Part shown: in pieces, positions 1 through 12,598 of the stretch
How positions within the stretch are numbered: position 1 is the stretch's first letter
How the letters are laid out: every line of letters starts with the position of its first letter
DNA from: Fagopyrum homotropicum
Taxonomy: Eukaryota; Streptophyta; Magnoliopsida; Caryophyllales; Polygonaceae
DNA: 64,000 nucleotides
NCBI GenBank assembly: GCA_033239125.1
Contig: BSWB01000005.1
Location: 52,312,993-52,376,992, forward strand
Reading direction: 5' to 3'
The notes under the pieces: generated by a model
The model's database searches: none
What the model was told of the DNA's origin: nothing
What the model saw: only the letters and a program-made list of their open reading frames with translations
Made by a program: the position numbers and the translations under genes

Positions 1-92
1 GGTAGATAACACTATATATCGTGTACATGGATCATCGGGTCGAAATTCGGTTCGGCTCAAAACTAAATGGAAATAAAATTCCAGATATTACA
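1..92 (-). mobile_element. Family C chromovirus LTR, terminal piece
   Basis: This is the right-hand terminus of a family C LTR cut by the window edge. It has the same run seen at the ends of the copies at 9883, 17147, 19862 and 36310 (ATATCATGTACA..., the GGTTCGGCTC motif, then a terminus in ATTACA). A polypurine-tract-like stretch (minus strand, TTTTAAGGGG) follows at about 97-112, so this was the 3' LTR of a minus-strand element. Confidence 0.75.
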
Positions 93-297
93 TCAGTGTC
101 CCCTTAAAATAAGTTTCATCCTGAAACTAGAGAAAGGAGGCCCACTATATAAATTTATATAAAAAGAACTGGAATAACAATTCAAACTTTCCAACATGCA
201 GGAATCGCACAAATATCATAGTCAAGTAGCACATGATATTACAAAAGCTCGAACCAATACATAGCCATGTAGGTAATGTAATAACACATCCGAGTAC

Positions 298-653
298 TAA
301 CTCGTCAATGCAAAAGTAGCGTTTAAATTCGCAAATAACTCGGGATAACTACATCTAATGCTCTCCTCTGTCTCCCAAGTAGTCTCATTGACTCCTCATC
401 TAGACCACTGGATCCTAAGCATCGGTATATCCTTAGTCCGCAGGCGTCTAAAACTACGCTCTTGGACGGCTACCGGGTACTCTACAAAAGTATGATCTAG
501 CTCGACCATCCGATCCTCATGGTTGATAACGTGACTCGGATCCAATGTGCACTCTTTCAACTTAGATAAGTAGAACTGTGGGTGGACACCCTCCAATATG
601 GTTAGGAATTGATATCTACGGTTTCCCTCTCTTGGTTCCTTGAATCTGGACAT
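298..653 (-). pseudogene. Chromodomain (C-terminus of chromovirus integrase), broken
   Basis: The minus-strand reading frame resembles the end of plant chromovirus pol. It shows a VHPQFYLSKL-type link, DPSHVI, an LRTKDIPMLRIQW strand and then TTWETEESIR, the conserved chromodomain W-E-x-E segment. In chromoviruses this domain sits at the integrase C-terminus and is thought to guide integration into marked chromatin. The frame is broken by a stop just after IQWSR (a likely CGA to TGA change). It lies directly inside the LTR terminus at 1-92, where the 3' end of pol belongs. Homologous copies lie at 1465-1760 and 10115-10430. Confidence 0.8.
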
Positions 654-1260
654 GTGAGGAGGTAACGTACGTGCGAGATTGACGGCTGTTCATTCAGGAG
701 AGGGAATCACGAGCGAGGGGTGATGGTAGGCGGAAGATCAACATGCATCAATTGGCGTCCTAGGCTCTATTTCCTCTTGGGCTGGCAAGGATCCCGAGCA
801 AGGCCGGCACCACTGGGTTGTTACCTTCCTGGGCTATTAAAGAGCAAGGTTGCATGGCTACTGACTTCTTGGGCTGGCGTGGAGCAAGGGATATAAGGGC
901 CTCAACACAAGGAAGGAAGGAGATGTGTTGATGCAAGGAGGGAGGAGAGGGCTCAAAGAATTACAAATGGGTTGTTGTCAACTTGCCCGGATAGCATTGT
1001 CATGGCCTCGTCATGGCCTCATCATGACCTTGTCAAAGACTTGTCAAAAGGGTGTCATTACCTTGTCAAAGACATAGATATAAACTAGGGTTTGTGAGAT
1101 TAGGGTTTTGTTGGAATTTTCATCATTTTATGTGACTTTAGACTTACATAAAATGATAGGATTTGTGATAGTAGATAACACTAGATATCATGTACACTGA
1201 TCATCGGGCCAAAATTTGGTTCGGCTCGGAAATAAATGGAAATAAAATTCGATATTAAAT
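622..1260 (-). mobile_element. Family C LTR fragment fused to an internal region
   Basis: From about 622 the sequence switches abruptly from the chromodomain region to the middle of a family C LTR; the same run lies at about 7470 and 16513. It continues to a mutated terminus at 1253-1260 (ATTAAA in place of ATTACA). Inside are the short TTGTCA/CATGACC direct repeats (996-1076) and a hairpin (1122-1157). The missing LTR left half and the direct join to internal sequence indicate illegitimate recombination. Confidence 0.75.
1122..1157. repeat. Conserved LTR hairpin, copy 1
   Basis: ATCATTTTATGT at 1122-1133 pairs perfectly with ACATAAAATGAT at 1146-1157 across a 12-nt loop. The same arms recur in four other family C LTRs, at the same distance from the LTR terminus. 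Confidence 0.85.
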
Positions 1261-1464
1261 CACTACCCCCTTAAAATAAGATTCGTCCCAAAACATAGAG
1301 AAAGGAGGACCACTAATTAAATTTCTATAAAAAGAACTAGAGTAACGATTCTAACATTCTAACATGTAGGAATCACACAAATATCATAGTCAAGTAGCAC
1401 GTGATATCACAAAAGCTCGATCCAATACATAGCCATGTAGGTCACGTAAAAACACATCCGAGTA

Positions 1465-1760
1465 CTAACTCGTCAATAAAAAAGTAGCGGTTAACTCCGC
1501 AAAGAACTCTGGATAACTACGTCTAATGTTCTCCTCTTTCTCCCAAGTAGCCTCATCAACTCCTCGTCTAGACCACTGGATCCTAAGCATCGGTATATCC
1601 TTAGACCGCAGACGTCTAGTACTACACTCTAGGATGGCTACTTGGTACTATACAAAAGTATAATCTAGCTCGACCATCCGATCCTCATGGCTGATGACGT
1701 GTCTTGGATCCAGTGTGCACTCTCTCAACTTAGACAAGTAGAACTCTAGGTGGACACCGT
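1465..1760 (-). pseudogene. Chromodomain, second copy, with an in-frame stop
   Basis: The minus-strand frame reads LSKLREC, DPRHVI, LRSKDIPMLRIQWSR, RGVDEATWE and SYPEFF, and ends at 1465. It is the chromodomain tail of a chromovirus integrase. One in-frame stop interrupts it after the LDYTFV segment. It is otherwise closer to the family pattern than the copy at 298-653. Confidence 0.8.
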
Positions 1761-4700
1761 TAGTATGGTTAGGAGTTCTAGTCAATAAATGACTCCTCAA
1801 TCCGGTTTAAGATATCACCGGTTGCCTTTCTAAACCCACTTCCAACTCTTTTAGTGATTCTACCGAAATAACTTGTAAAACTTTATTCCTTCCGTTGAGT
1901 TCACTTTCTTTTGATCATTGGGAAGGTCTCAACTGTCAATTCTGAGCCAATGGTCTTAGACACCTCCCGACACTTTACTAAGTGCCTAATGCTCTTTGAA
2001 AGACTACTCTTGGTCTTGTCTCCCTAATATGACTCAGTTGGACCGTTTCTCCATTAAATAATTTTTATCTGCCTTTGGTCATGCTTGTAACTTGCTATAA
2101 CCCAAATATCACAGTCCATGCGGAGATTTTCATATCCATCTATAGTTCCTTAACTTGAGGTCCTAGTTGACCTAACATTAAGTTTCATGTTTTGTTGGTT
2201 ATGGGCTCACCAGGCTTCAACTGTGTTACTCTGATCAATCTGTTGCTACCCGTTCAACATAATGGTGTGCTCCGTGAGTTCGGATGATTTCAAACTTTCG
2301 TCTGTAACTTCCCTTTTAATAACGGCAACATTCTCTTCAGACGTACTGGTTGTCCAAAACCTCGAGATAAACCACCCATATCTGTTGAAACTATGGTCCT
2401 AAACCCTCATTGGGTTTCACAATTGGTGTAGGAAATCCTCAAGAGAATAACTCACCGATTGCGCCTCATTGGAGGTATTGAACGTGCGGTCTTAAAATTT
2501 CCCGGAATTAACTTAAGTCTCATCAAAACTCTACTTACTACTCGTCAAGACTACTCAATGTTGTTATCCTTCCACAATCTCTTTGACCTCTAACGTAGGG
2601 TACATCACATTGACCTACAAGTCCTTACGTTGATCTATTTACAATCTTGAGATGGAGTTTTTACTTAGCTCCAAATTTTCGAGGTGCGGTAATAAGTCTA
2701 CACCGAGACAATAATGCCAACCACATGATGATCTCTCATGCTTGTCGTGTGAACTCTTCTACTAGGTGACTCATCTTATTACATTTTTCTCCTCCGAATC
2801 GGTCCCTAACTGTCAGTTGATCATTACTACCCATTCCGTGTTGGAACTTCAAATACGTTGTACTCTTGCATAGATTCCATAACGCATCCTCATCTCAACA
2901 CCTTATTTAAATTTAGCAAGACCCACCTTTTGATACATGACTTTCCTTCTCACTGGTTAAGCTATTCGCTTGGTTTAGCCTTTATTCATCATAGTGTTAT
3001 CGGTCCGAAAGTATGACTTTTATAAAACATCTACGAGTACCATTTGTATAAGAAACATCAGATGCATATGATTTCCTCAAACATCAAATTTATCGACTCG
3101 CATTTACTTATGTTGTCCTTATACCCGTGCCGCTTTACCTTCTTTAAATCTTTACACCTAGTAGGATAGTTAAATCCCTTTGAGTTTTCTCGTACACGCT
3201 TTACAAATTATTTTTTTGTGTCAAATTTTGTGTTCCGTCCCTATAATTCAAACTATTTTGTGTCACATCTTTATGTTTGTTCCGTCCCTATAATTCAAAT
3301 TATTTTGTGTCACATCTTTAGTCACAAGGGTTTCCTCTGTCAACTTAGATAATTGACCCCCACTTTTGCTTGGAAGAGCACCATCAGTCCCACTTGTGTG
3401 GAATGCTAAGCACCCTCTATCTAGATTGACATAGGACTTGTTCAACTCATTTGTTTATACTTACTCTTCTAGTTCTTATTATATGAATCCATGCTTACTA
3501 ACTGTGATTTGTACCCTTTCTTACCCAGTAGGTAAGCAACTGATCACAACAATTCTGTTTACACCATTATTGTCATAAATGGTCATTATCGACCGTCAAA
3601 ATCTTCTTCTTAAATTCTTAATTAGAGTTACCGTATTGGGCTCATTCAATGTTACTATCAAGGATACTAGTACTTGTATTGATTTAACTTCACATTTGTC
3701 GCCGTTGATCTCTGGAAGAAATTTTTTAGATGTCGATAAAATTCTTTTAAAACTTTGTGGTTATTCTGCTTGTCTACCAATCAGTCACCGCTAGTTAGCC
3801 CACACGTGTAAATTCTCAGTTGTTACCAATTTGTTAGTAGTTGACCTTATATAAGATCGTAGACTTACTTTTGTTCTATCTCTTTTGGGGTTTGATATAC
3901 CTGGTGAAAATATATCTCCTCTTGTTTCTCCGTTTATACTCCTTTAGCTCCTTCTACAATTTACACTCCTTTAAGAGCATTATACTCTTACGAGTCCAGC
4001 TTTATCACTCTTCTTCCGTCAACGGACTTATCAAATCTTCTACGATAACTTGTAGGTACGTCCCCATGATTCTTTTACCCGAGTTATCGTCCAACCGCTA
4101 GTGTTAGCAACTTAAATCCCTTCATGAATGAGAAGTTATTGGAGACCCTTGTGTTCACCAAGACCATTCTCATACACCCTTTTTCCTTGGGGTGTTGCTT
4201 TATAATTCCGCCTTTATCCGGTCTTTGTTGTATCCCGATTCTTGTTGTAATTCTCGTGTGTTCTAGGAGGTCACTCCAGTTCCATGTTGGTGAAATTTAC
4301 CTTCCACTTTCTAGCAACCCGTAAGCTTCCATTTTGGGGCTTCTATATTCATTGTATTTGGATGGACAATGTATCTCATCTTGACTCCTACGCTTATGAT
4401 TGTCTCGGTTTTCCATCTTGATTGTGGTGTTGAGTAGCTTGTCGAGGGTGATCATATTCCCCTTGCTTCTAGCATCAAACTTTCACCTTTTGGTCCGTCA
4501 GTAAGCTTAGATTCAATGTCTCTTGTTTGGAACGCTATTATATTTCACTTTGACTTTCATTCCTATGTGTGTTTCCGGAGGCATCCACGTTGTTCGTAAT
4601 GTCATTTTACACCACACTTGAAAGAACCTCTGTGTTGTCGCTCCCAATTTGCATAGTTGTCGGTCATCCAACGCTTTTTTGGAACTACTCTCATGTATAT

Positions 4701-5219
4701 TCTTCATTTTATCATGTTAAGTTGACTCGGGATCCCCTTCTTGCCATGGTCGTTGATGTTGTCGTTCAGTCTTCACTTTTCCATCTCGACGTTCCTCCAT
4801 AAGTTTGAAGAAGTTGTCCGGACGTTCGTCTACCGTAATGCCCATAATCTGAGCATACTAATCATCACATTGACACCCTTCAAAATCTACTTAGATGTGT
4901 CAACGGAGTGAGAATCATGTTTTGTTATCTCCGTTAAGGCCATAATATAACAATAAATGATACTAACCTTCGGCATATACTTATCTATATAACATATCTT
5001 TATAATCAAGCTAATAAGTTAACTTAATATTTCTAAATGTACTAAACTGCCGAGATCCACGGAGGTTGTGGTGGTCATCCGTACTTTCTATCTCATCCCG
5101 ACTAATGCATGTATTTTGAAAACCAAATGTTTCATTGAAAAGTTCTGACTCCTCTCGGGTTTTGTTTATTTACTTATTCGGTCCATTACAAGATTTAAAG
5201 TGCCATTGTTTCCAACCTG

Positions 5220-5231
5220 GATCTGATATCA
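5220..5231 (-). other. Primer binding site remnant (tRNA-iMet type)
   Basis: GATCTGATATCA on the + strand differs at two positions from the complement of the classic plant PBS TGGTATCAGAGC. It lies 3 nt from the LTR start at 5235, as expected for a minus-strand element. An undamaged version lies at 62559-62570. Confidence 0.65.
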
Positions 5232-8200
5232 TGTTGTAAAACCCCAAATTTTCAGAATTTGGAGAGTTACTGGTTAGTACCTCACAATGGGTCCTGACCT
5301 TAGTTTGACAACAACTTAACTAGATCTTACAATAAGGCACACATAAGGAAAACTGAATATCATAAATTCAGGTTTGCAATATCATGAATGTGACCAAAGA
5401 CCAACAACCAACAACACTATCTTAGAACTAAAGTTTCTAAGAACAACATAGACAGAATGATCAACATAAAGTAAAGACTCCAACCAATCTTAAGGAGTAC
5501 GGAAACCCGGATGACCACTACCTTCCAGATCACTCGGCATGAGCTCCAACCTTTAGCACGTCTAAACCACAATATAAACAACAGTTAACTAAGTATCCAA
5601 AAATAAGAAGAGAAATTGATTACACAAACACATATATGACAAGAATATAACAATCATCATGCTGACACACAAAGCCGGTTATCATCTTGTAATTTTGGTG
5701 CTTCACTCCAATACATCTTAAGGTTGTGGCACGAGAAGTCGAAAATTCCCGTCTCCGTTTCTTATCCAGCTAGCGAGGTTCGGCATACCTCCCCATCTCT
5801 CATATGGAGTGATTCGGTAGGTCCCCACAAACCATGTTTGGCATAGTCCCGAAAGATCCTCCAAGTCGCCCTCGGGCTACTAGGTAGAATGCCACCGCAC
5901 GTTAATCTTGGGCCAATTAAACGACGGTTATACTTAAGGTAATTACATACTTATAAACATAAAATCAATCACCATTATCATCACTCATACCAACATCTAG
6001 AAACTAACTAAGTAAGCCCAAAGGACTTACCTGAATCAAATCTCAACTCGGTCTCCAACCGTAGAAACTCAACGGCCTGTTATAAAGGCAAGTGGGTCAA
6101 TAATGTATCCCACTTTCTTAGAAGTCTCCAAATTCTAAGATACTCTGATCGATAATAAGAGAAATTACCAAAATACCTCATAAGGGTAAATGACCATTTT
6201 ACCCCTGGTCCCGAAACTCTAGAACATTCTATAACAAAGTTCCAAACTATTCTCTAGAACTCAAAACCACACTCTAACTCTCAAAAGGAAATTTGCTAAT
6301 GATTTATAAGAGTTAACTATATTCTTAACTTTCATAAAAAGTCGCTAAGGTTTGACTTTAACTTAAGGCTCGAATAAAAATATAAATTCTAATAAAAATA
6401 TCTAGGTCTTCTATGCTACGCAACCTACTCATAGAAGCAAGAATTTCTCTAGATTACTCAACAACAACTTCTACACAATTCTCCAAAGGTTGTTCCAAAA
6501 TCCAGAATTCTATACTTAGCCAAAATTTGGGTGATTTCATAACTGCACATCCAGCCTACTTTGAGCTCCTATAAATCCAGATCCGACCGTTAGATCGGTC
6601 TCAACTTCTGATACATTACACTATGCATGTGCCTCTATATCATACTAAAATTTGAATGGTGGATTATAAACCTAAGGTATCAAAACAGAGGCTCAAACAT
6701 GGCTTCAACACACACTTTTCTAGAATCTACAACACAGGATATGCAAGGTATCAAGGGTTGGAACCGCACCCACAAGAACAAAATTACTCTAATCTATACT
6801 CACGTCAAGAACTCAATCCTACAAAACAATGAATCAAGAGGACAAGGCAATAGCTTGCTTGCCTAGGTTGTATAACAAGGTGGGGCACTACAGGCCGACG
6901 CCTAGGCTCGTTCTTCTTCGCCTAACGAGTAAGTTGTTCAACAACTCTCCTTCAACAACTTTCATCACGGAAGTACAAGGAGGGGTGACTCGTGGCTCTA
7001 CTTATTGAGACGAGATAGACTAGAGAGGGAGAGAAGAGATCGAGTTACCATGACTAAGGGTCGCTTGTTGCAACTTAGGTGTGGATCTTGAGACGATGGA
7101 AAGATCACTCGATCCATTAGCACTCGTTGCACTAGGTAGAAGACGATAGGGTGTATGATACGGTCCACACTGCAGGGATGTGAAATGGTGTCCATTGTGA
7201 TGTTTTCCTAGAGAAAACGGCTCATGTGCAACTGTGTAACAGATTAGTAGAGAGCTAATCGAGGGAGGGGAGTGAGTAAGAGGAGAAGAGCAAATGAGGC
7301 TTACCTATGATGAAGGCAATACGTGCAGAAACGAGGACCCTCAAAGATAACCGGTAAGGCGTGTAGAGAGGAGGAACAACAAGGCTATCCTAGCAATCGA
7401 TCTTCTGCAAAAGTTGCAGAAAGTGTGGCTGTCTAGAGGGTTCTTGGTAAGCAGAGAAGGGAGACGAGGTTGTACTCTCTTGGTTCCTTGAATCTAGACA
7501 TAGGAGGAGGTAACGTATGTGCAAGATTGACGGCCGTTCATTAAGGAGAAGGGATCACGAGCGAGGTGTGATGGTAGGCGGAAGATCGGCATGCAGCAAC
7601 TGGCGTCCTGGGCTCTCTTTCCTCCTGGGCTGGCAAGGATCATGTACAATGCCGGCACCACTAGGTTGTTACCTTGGACTGGCGAGGAGCAAGGCTACGT
7701 GGCTACTGAGTTCCTGGGTTGGCGTGGAGCAAGGGATATAAGGGTTGCAACAACAGAAAGGAAGGAAATGGTTAATGCAAGGAGGGAGGAGATTGCTAAA
7801 AGAATAACAAATGGGTTGTTGTCTACTTGCCCGGATAGCATTGTCAAGACATCGTCATGGCCTCGTGATTGTAACACCTCAAATCCGCGGGACTCGGGGC
7901 ACTACTGGGCTAGGATCTCAAAGTGGATCCTGACCGTAGCCTGACAACAAGTTCACTGGATATTACAACAAGGCACAAATAGATTAAAATCAAAACATCA
8001 AACTGTATAAATATATACAAGCAAAGGTTTACAAAAGAACCGCTGAGTACAAAACAACAAAACCACATCCATACATATATAAACATCCCATAAACCCTCG
8101 CACGGTCCTAGTGTACGGAAGCCCTCAGCCGATCACCCCATCTGGATCACTCTGCAGTCCTCCTATCCTGCAAAGCATATACAATGCGGTATGAAACTGT

Positions 8201-8960
8201 TAGCTAAACATTCATATATAAGATAATGCATAAGCACATACACAAGTCATGAAAAGATAAACACTCAATCATATTTTCACACATTTACCCATTTCATTAT
8301 CTTTATGACATCATACACTCAAGGTATATATATATATATAGATGAAAATATATTACACGAGGAATATATCATCCTCGCCTCTCGGTACCATATCCATCTG
8401 GAGTAGTATCGGAACACTTCCCGTGTACCCTAAGGGAGTGGTGAAGTGTCCATCCCGTACACTAGTACTGGCCTGACCATAGAGAACCTCCCAGACTCCT
8501 TACAGGATGAAAGGGAAAGGTTATCACTGTCACTACAACGAGGCTATCCAATAAACCATAGGTCGGTAATAATCAACAACGCATGCTATCAAGCATATAA
8601 CAAACACCACTCATGTATACATCCAATATAGGAATGTAGCTATGTAAGTGCTACGGACTTACCCAAACCTCAGAATAACATCAAACACGATCCACTCCAA
8701 ACCGTAGGATAGCACTTCCTAACAACAAGGCATAAAGAGATATAAAATCTCCTATCAATTAAAGGGGTCACACCTAGACCCAAGGGATCCATAAGGATCA
8801 TATCCAACATATAAGCCTCACAACCTACTAAACCTCAAAGCCAAAACCGGTATATATCGATACCATGATCAACATCATCCTAATCTCATACTCAAGCATA
8901 GCATGCTTGTAACCCACTCATACTAGGAAAAGAAGACGCAGGAGCAAGGCACTGAGAGGC

Positions 8961-9012
8961 GCAGGGGCGGCAACACTCACACAGGGGCGGCTCCTTGGTG
9001 GCGCAGGGGCGA
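8961..9012. repeat. GC-rich 20-22 bp repeat cluster (GCAGGGGCGG core)
   Basis: Three units with the core GCAGGGGCGG or a close variant start at 8961, 8981 and 9003. They stand out in an AT-rich LTR. A second cluster lies at 9531-9604. Confidence 0.8.
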
Positions 9013-9530
9013 CTATCTGTGCAGAATGTAATATCTGACTTCTCTTCGATCTTTCACTCGACCTTCTTCACTTCTTACCCATCCAACAATAATCCACATA
9101 CATATATACGTACATATGATCCTCAAAACGTCCAGGAAGATCCAACACAATTCTAGCTTGTGGATTCCTAAGCTAAAGAAGAAGGAAAGAAGAAAAGAAG
9201 AAAGAAAGAGAAAGAGGTGAAGAAACTTACCACAACTGGAGCTAACAGAGGACTGATCAACACCCATAACACTCAGCTAGCTCTCCACTGTAGAACAACA
9301 ACAAACCTCATTATCATCAACATCAAAACACTCCAAACTCTCATCAAAATCAAAGAAGATCCAAGAAGAAGATCAAAGAAAGCAAGGAAGAGAAGAAGAA
9401 CGTGAGGTAGGGGATGAAGATGGAGAATCAAGAAACCCTCACCCAGAAGGAATGAGGAAGCTTTTTTAGGAAGATAGGAGCAAAAGCACAAGTCAAGAGT
9501 CAACAAAGACGGTTGCAGCCGCAGGAAATC

Positions 9531-9604
9531 GCAGGGGCAGATCCTGTGAGGCAGGGGCGGCTCACAAGTGGCGCTGCGGCGGTTCACAGAGAGCGCTGGG
9601 GCGG
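9531..9604. repeat. GC-rich 20-22 bp repeat cluster, second block
   Basis: Four degenerate units start at about 9531, 9551, 9573 and 9594, with cores GCAGGGGCAG, GCAGGGGCGG, GCGCTGCGGCGG and GCGCTGGGGCGG. They lie just inside the right end of the solo LTR. Confidence 0.75.
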
Positions 9605-9883
9605 CTCTGCTGAAAAGACCAAGGCTCTTACAGTGATGACCTCGTCATGACCTTGTCAAAAACTTGTCAAAAGGGTGTCATGACCTTGTCAAAGACATAG
9701 ATATAAACTAGGGTTTGTGAGATTAGGGTTTTGTTGGAATTTTCATCATTTTATGTGAGTTTAGACTTACATCAAATGATAGGGTTTGTGATGGTAGATA
9801 ACACTAGATATCATGTACACGGATCATCGGGTCGAAATTCGGTTCGGTACAGAAATAAATGAAATCAAATTCCGGATATTACA

Positions 9884-12598
9884 TAAGTGACCCCTTAAAA
9901 TAAGTTTCTAAAGTAACAATTCTAACTTCCTAACATGCAGGAATCACACCAGAGCATGGAATCAAAATAGAAAAATCAGACGTGAAGCCCTCGATTAGTA
10001 AAGAGCTCACCCAACGAGCTCTCTCTGCAAATATCATAGTCAAGTAGCACGTGATATCACAAAAGCTCGAATCAATACATATCCATGTTGGTCACTTAAA
10101 AATACATCAGACTACTAACTCGTCAATATAAAAGTAGCGGTTAACTCTGCAAAGAACTCAGGATAACTACGTCTAATGCTCTCCTCTGTCTCCCAAGTAG
10201 CCTCATCGACTCCCCGTCTAGACCACTGGATCCTAAGCATCGGTATATCCTTAGACCGTAGACGTCTAGTACTACGCTCTAGGATGGCTATTGGGTACTC
10301 TTCAAAAGTATGATCTAGCTCAACCATCCGATCCTCATGGATGATGACGTGTCTTAGATCTAGTGTGCACTCTCTCAACTTAGACAAGTAGAACTCTGGG
10401 TGGACACCCTGCGGTATGGTTACGAGTTCTAGGCGATAAATGACTCATCCATCCAGTTTAAGATATCAACGGTTGCCTTTCTAAACCCACTTCCAACTCT
10501 CTTAGTGATTCTACCAAAATAACTTGTAATTTAACATTATTCCTTCCGTTGAGTTCACTTGCTTTTGATCTTTGTGAAGGTGTAAACTATCAAATATGAA
10601 ACAATGATCTTAGACATCTCCCGACACATTACTAAGTGCCTAATGCTGTTTGTAAGACCACTTACTTAGTCTTGTCTCCCTAATATGACCCAGTCGGACC
10701 GTTTCTTCATTAATAACTTATCATTTGCCTTTGGTCAGGCTTTCAACCTGCTATAACCCAAAAATCACTCTCCATGCGGGGATTTTTATATCCATCTATA
10801 GTTCCTTAACTTCAGGTCCTAGTTGACGTAACATTTAGTTTCATGTTCTGTGGGTTATGGGCTCACCACACTTCCATTGCGCTACTCTGATCAATTTCTT
10901 ACTACCCATTAATCATAATGGAATTCTCCGTGAGTACGTATACTTTCCAACTATCGCTTGTAACTTCCCTTTAATAACAAACAGATTCTCTTCAAACAGA
11001 CCGTTAGTCTAGAGATGATTTACCATAGTAAAGAGAAGGTTTGTACTCTGTCCGTGACTACTGGTTGTCCAAAACCTCGAGATAAACCGTCCATATCTGT
11101 TGAAACTATGATCCTCGACCCCCATTGGGTTTCACACTTGGTCTAGGAATTCCTTAGCAGAATAACTCATCGATTACGCCTCATTGGAGGGATTGGACGT
11201 GCGGTCTTAAAATTTCTCAGAATTCACTGAGGTCTCATCAGAACTCTACTTACTACTCATCTGGACAATTCAATGTGGTTATCCTTCCACAATCCCTTTG
11301 ACCTCTAACGTAGGGCAGTCACGTTTACATACAAGTCCTTACCTTGATCTATTTACAATCTTGACATGGAGTTTTGTACTTTGCTCCAAATTCTCGAGGT
11401 ATGGTAATAAGTCTACACTGAGACAATAATGTCAACCACATGATGATCTCTCATTCTTGTCTTGTGAACTCTTCTACTAGGTGACTCATCTTATAACATT
11501 TCCTCCTCCAAATCGGTCCCTAACTATCAATTGATCATTACTACCCATTCCGTGTTAGAACTTCAGTTACGTTGTACTCTTGCATAGATTTCATAAAGGC
11601 ATCCTCACCTCTACACTTTATTTAAATTTAGCAAGACCCGCCTTTTGATACATTACTTTCCTTATCACTGGTTAAGCTATTCGCTTGGTTTACCCTTTAT
11701 CCATCATAGTGTTATTGGTCCGATAGTATGTCTTTTATAAAACATCTACCTGTACCATTTGTATAAGAAACATTAGATAAATATGATTTCCTCAAACATC
11801 AAATTTCTCAATTCGTATTGATTATGTTATCCTTATATCCGTGCCACTTTACCTTCTTTAAATCTTTACACCCAGTAGGATAGTTAAGTCCCTTTGACTT
11901 CTTTCGTAAACGCTTTACGGATCACGTTGATTGGTCTTAATACTTTCATCAACTTATATATCATCAGTCGAGAATAGACTTCTAGCACCCGATGTATATG
12001 AATCCATGCTTACTAAATGTGATTTGTACCCTTTTTTAACAAGTTGGTAAGGAACTGATCACAACAATTCTGTTTACACGATTATTGTCATAAATGGTCA
12101 TTACCGACCATCAAAAGCTTCTTCTTGAAATCTTACTTAGATTTACCGTATTGGACTCATTCAATGTTACTATCAAGGATACTAGTACTTGTATTGATTT
12201 AACTTCACCATTATCGCCGTTGATCTCTAGAAGAAATTTTCCAGATGTCGATAACTTTTTTAAAAACTTTGTAGTTATTCTTCATATCTACCAACCAGTC
12301 ATCAGTAGTTAGCCCGCATGTGTAAATTCTCAGTTATTACCAATTTGTCTGTAATTGACCTTATATAAGATCATAGACTTACTTTTCTTCTATCTATTTT
12401 GAGGTTTGATATACCTCGTGAAAATCTATCTCCTCATATTTCTACATTTATACTCCTTTACAAGTCCAGTTATTTCAATATTCTTCCGTCAATGGACTTA
12501 TCAAATCTTCTACGATTACTTGTAGGTACTCCCCCATGATTCTTTTACCCGAGTTATCGTCCACTTGCGGTTCTCTATTATGAACCGCTAGTATTAGT
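9884..12598 (-). mobile_element. Chromovirus internal fragment
   Basis: This is the 3' part of a minus-strand chromovirus internal region: polypurine-like tract at about 9889-9905, chromodomain at 10115-10430, then sequence closely matching about 1760-4100. It stops at the family B LTR at 12599. The gag-proximal part and the primer site are missing. Apart from the chromodomain no ORF is recognisable. Confidence 0.7.
10115..10430 (-). pseudogene. Chromodomain, best preserved copy
   Basis: An open minus-strand frame (10387 to 10115) reads SKLREC, HVI, LRSKDIPMLRIQWSRRG, EATWETEESIRR, SYPEFF. This is the chromodomain tail of a Ty3/gypsy integrase, Tekay/Del-like by motif. The upstream integrase is missing or unreadable, so it cannot be functional alone. 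Its position just inside the LTR terminus matches the family layout. Confidence 0.8.

Larger units (their letters stand above)
1261..5234 (-). mobile_element. Degenerate chromovirus internal region
   Basis: This is the internal part of a minus-strand Ty3/gypsy chromovirus. It lies between an LTR terminus with a polypurine-like tract (about 1260-1285) and a primer-site remnant (5220-5231) beside a family C LTR. The chromodomain end is readable at 1465-1760. The rest has no ORF longer than about 90 codons, and I could not place gag, protease or RT motifs. About 1760-4100 is homologous to about 10420-12598. Confidence 0.7.
7870..9632 (-). mobile_element. Family B solo LTR with target duplication GTGAT
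   Basis: The insert starts TGTAACACCTC and ends CTCTTACA. It is flanked by the 5-bp direct repeat GTGAT at 7865-7869 and 9633-9637. Removing it rejoins the family C sequence found uninterrupted at about 16890. It carries no coding capacity and no internal domain, so it is a solo LTR left by LTR-LTR recombination. Its ends match the B-element LTRs at 56019 and 62575, which fixes its sense as minus. Two clusters of GC-rich repeats lie inside. Confidence 0.9.
5235..9883 (-). mobile_element. Family C LTR (C1), split by a solo LTR
   Basis: This is a complete LTR, TGTAAAACCCC at 5235 to GGATATTACA at 9883, about 2.88 kb after removing the nested insert at 7870-9637. It is the 5' LTR of the minus-strand element to its left (primer-site remnant alongside). 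It also abuts a polypurine-like tract on its right (GACCCCTTAAAATAAG, about 9889-9905), so it is bordered by internal sequence on both sides. This fits a tandem array or recombinant of two related elements. ORFs within it recur only as copies in the other LTRs. Confidence 0.8.
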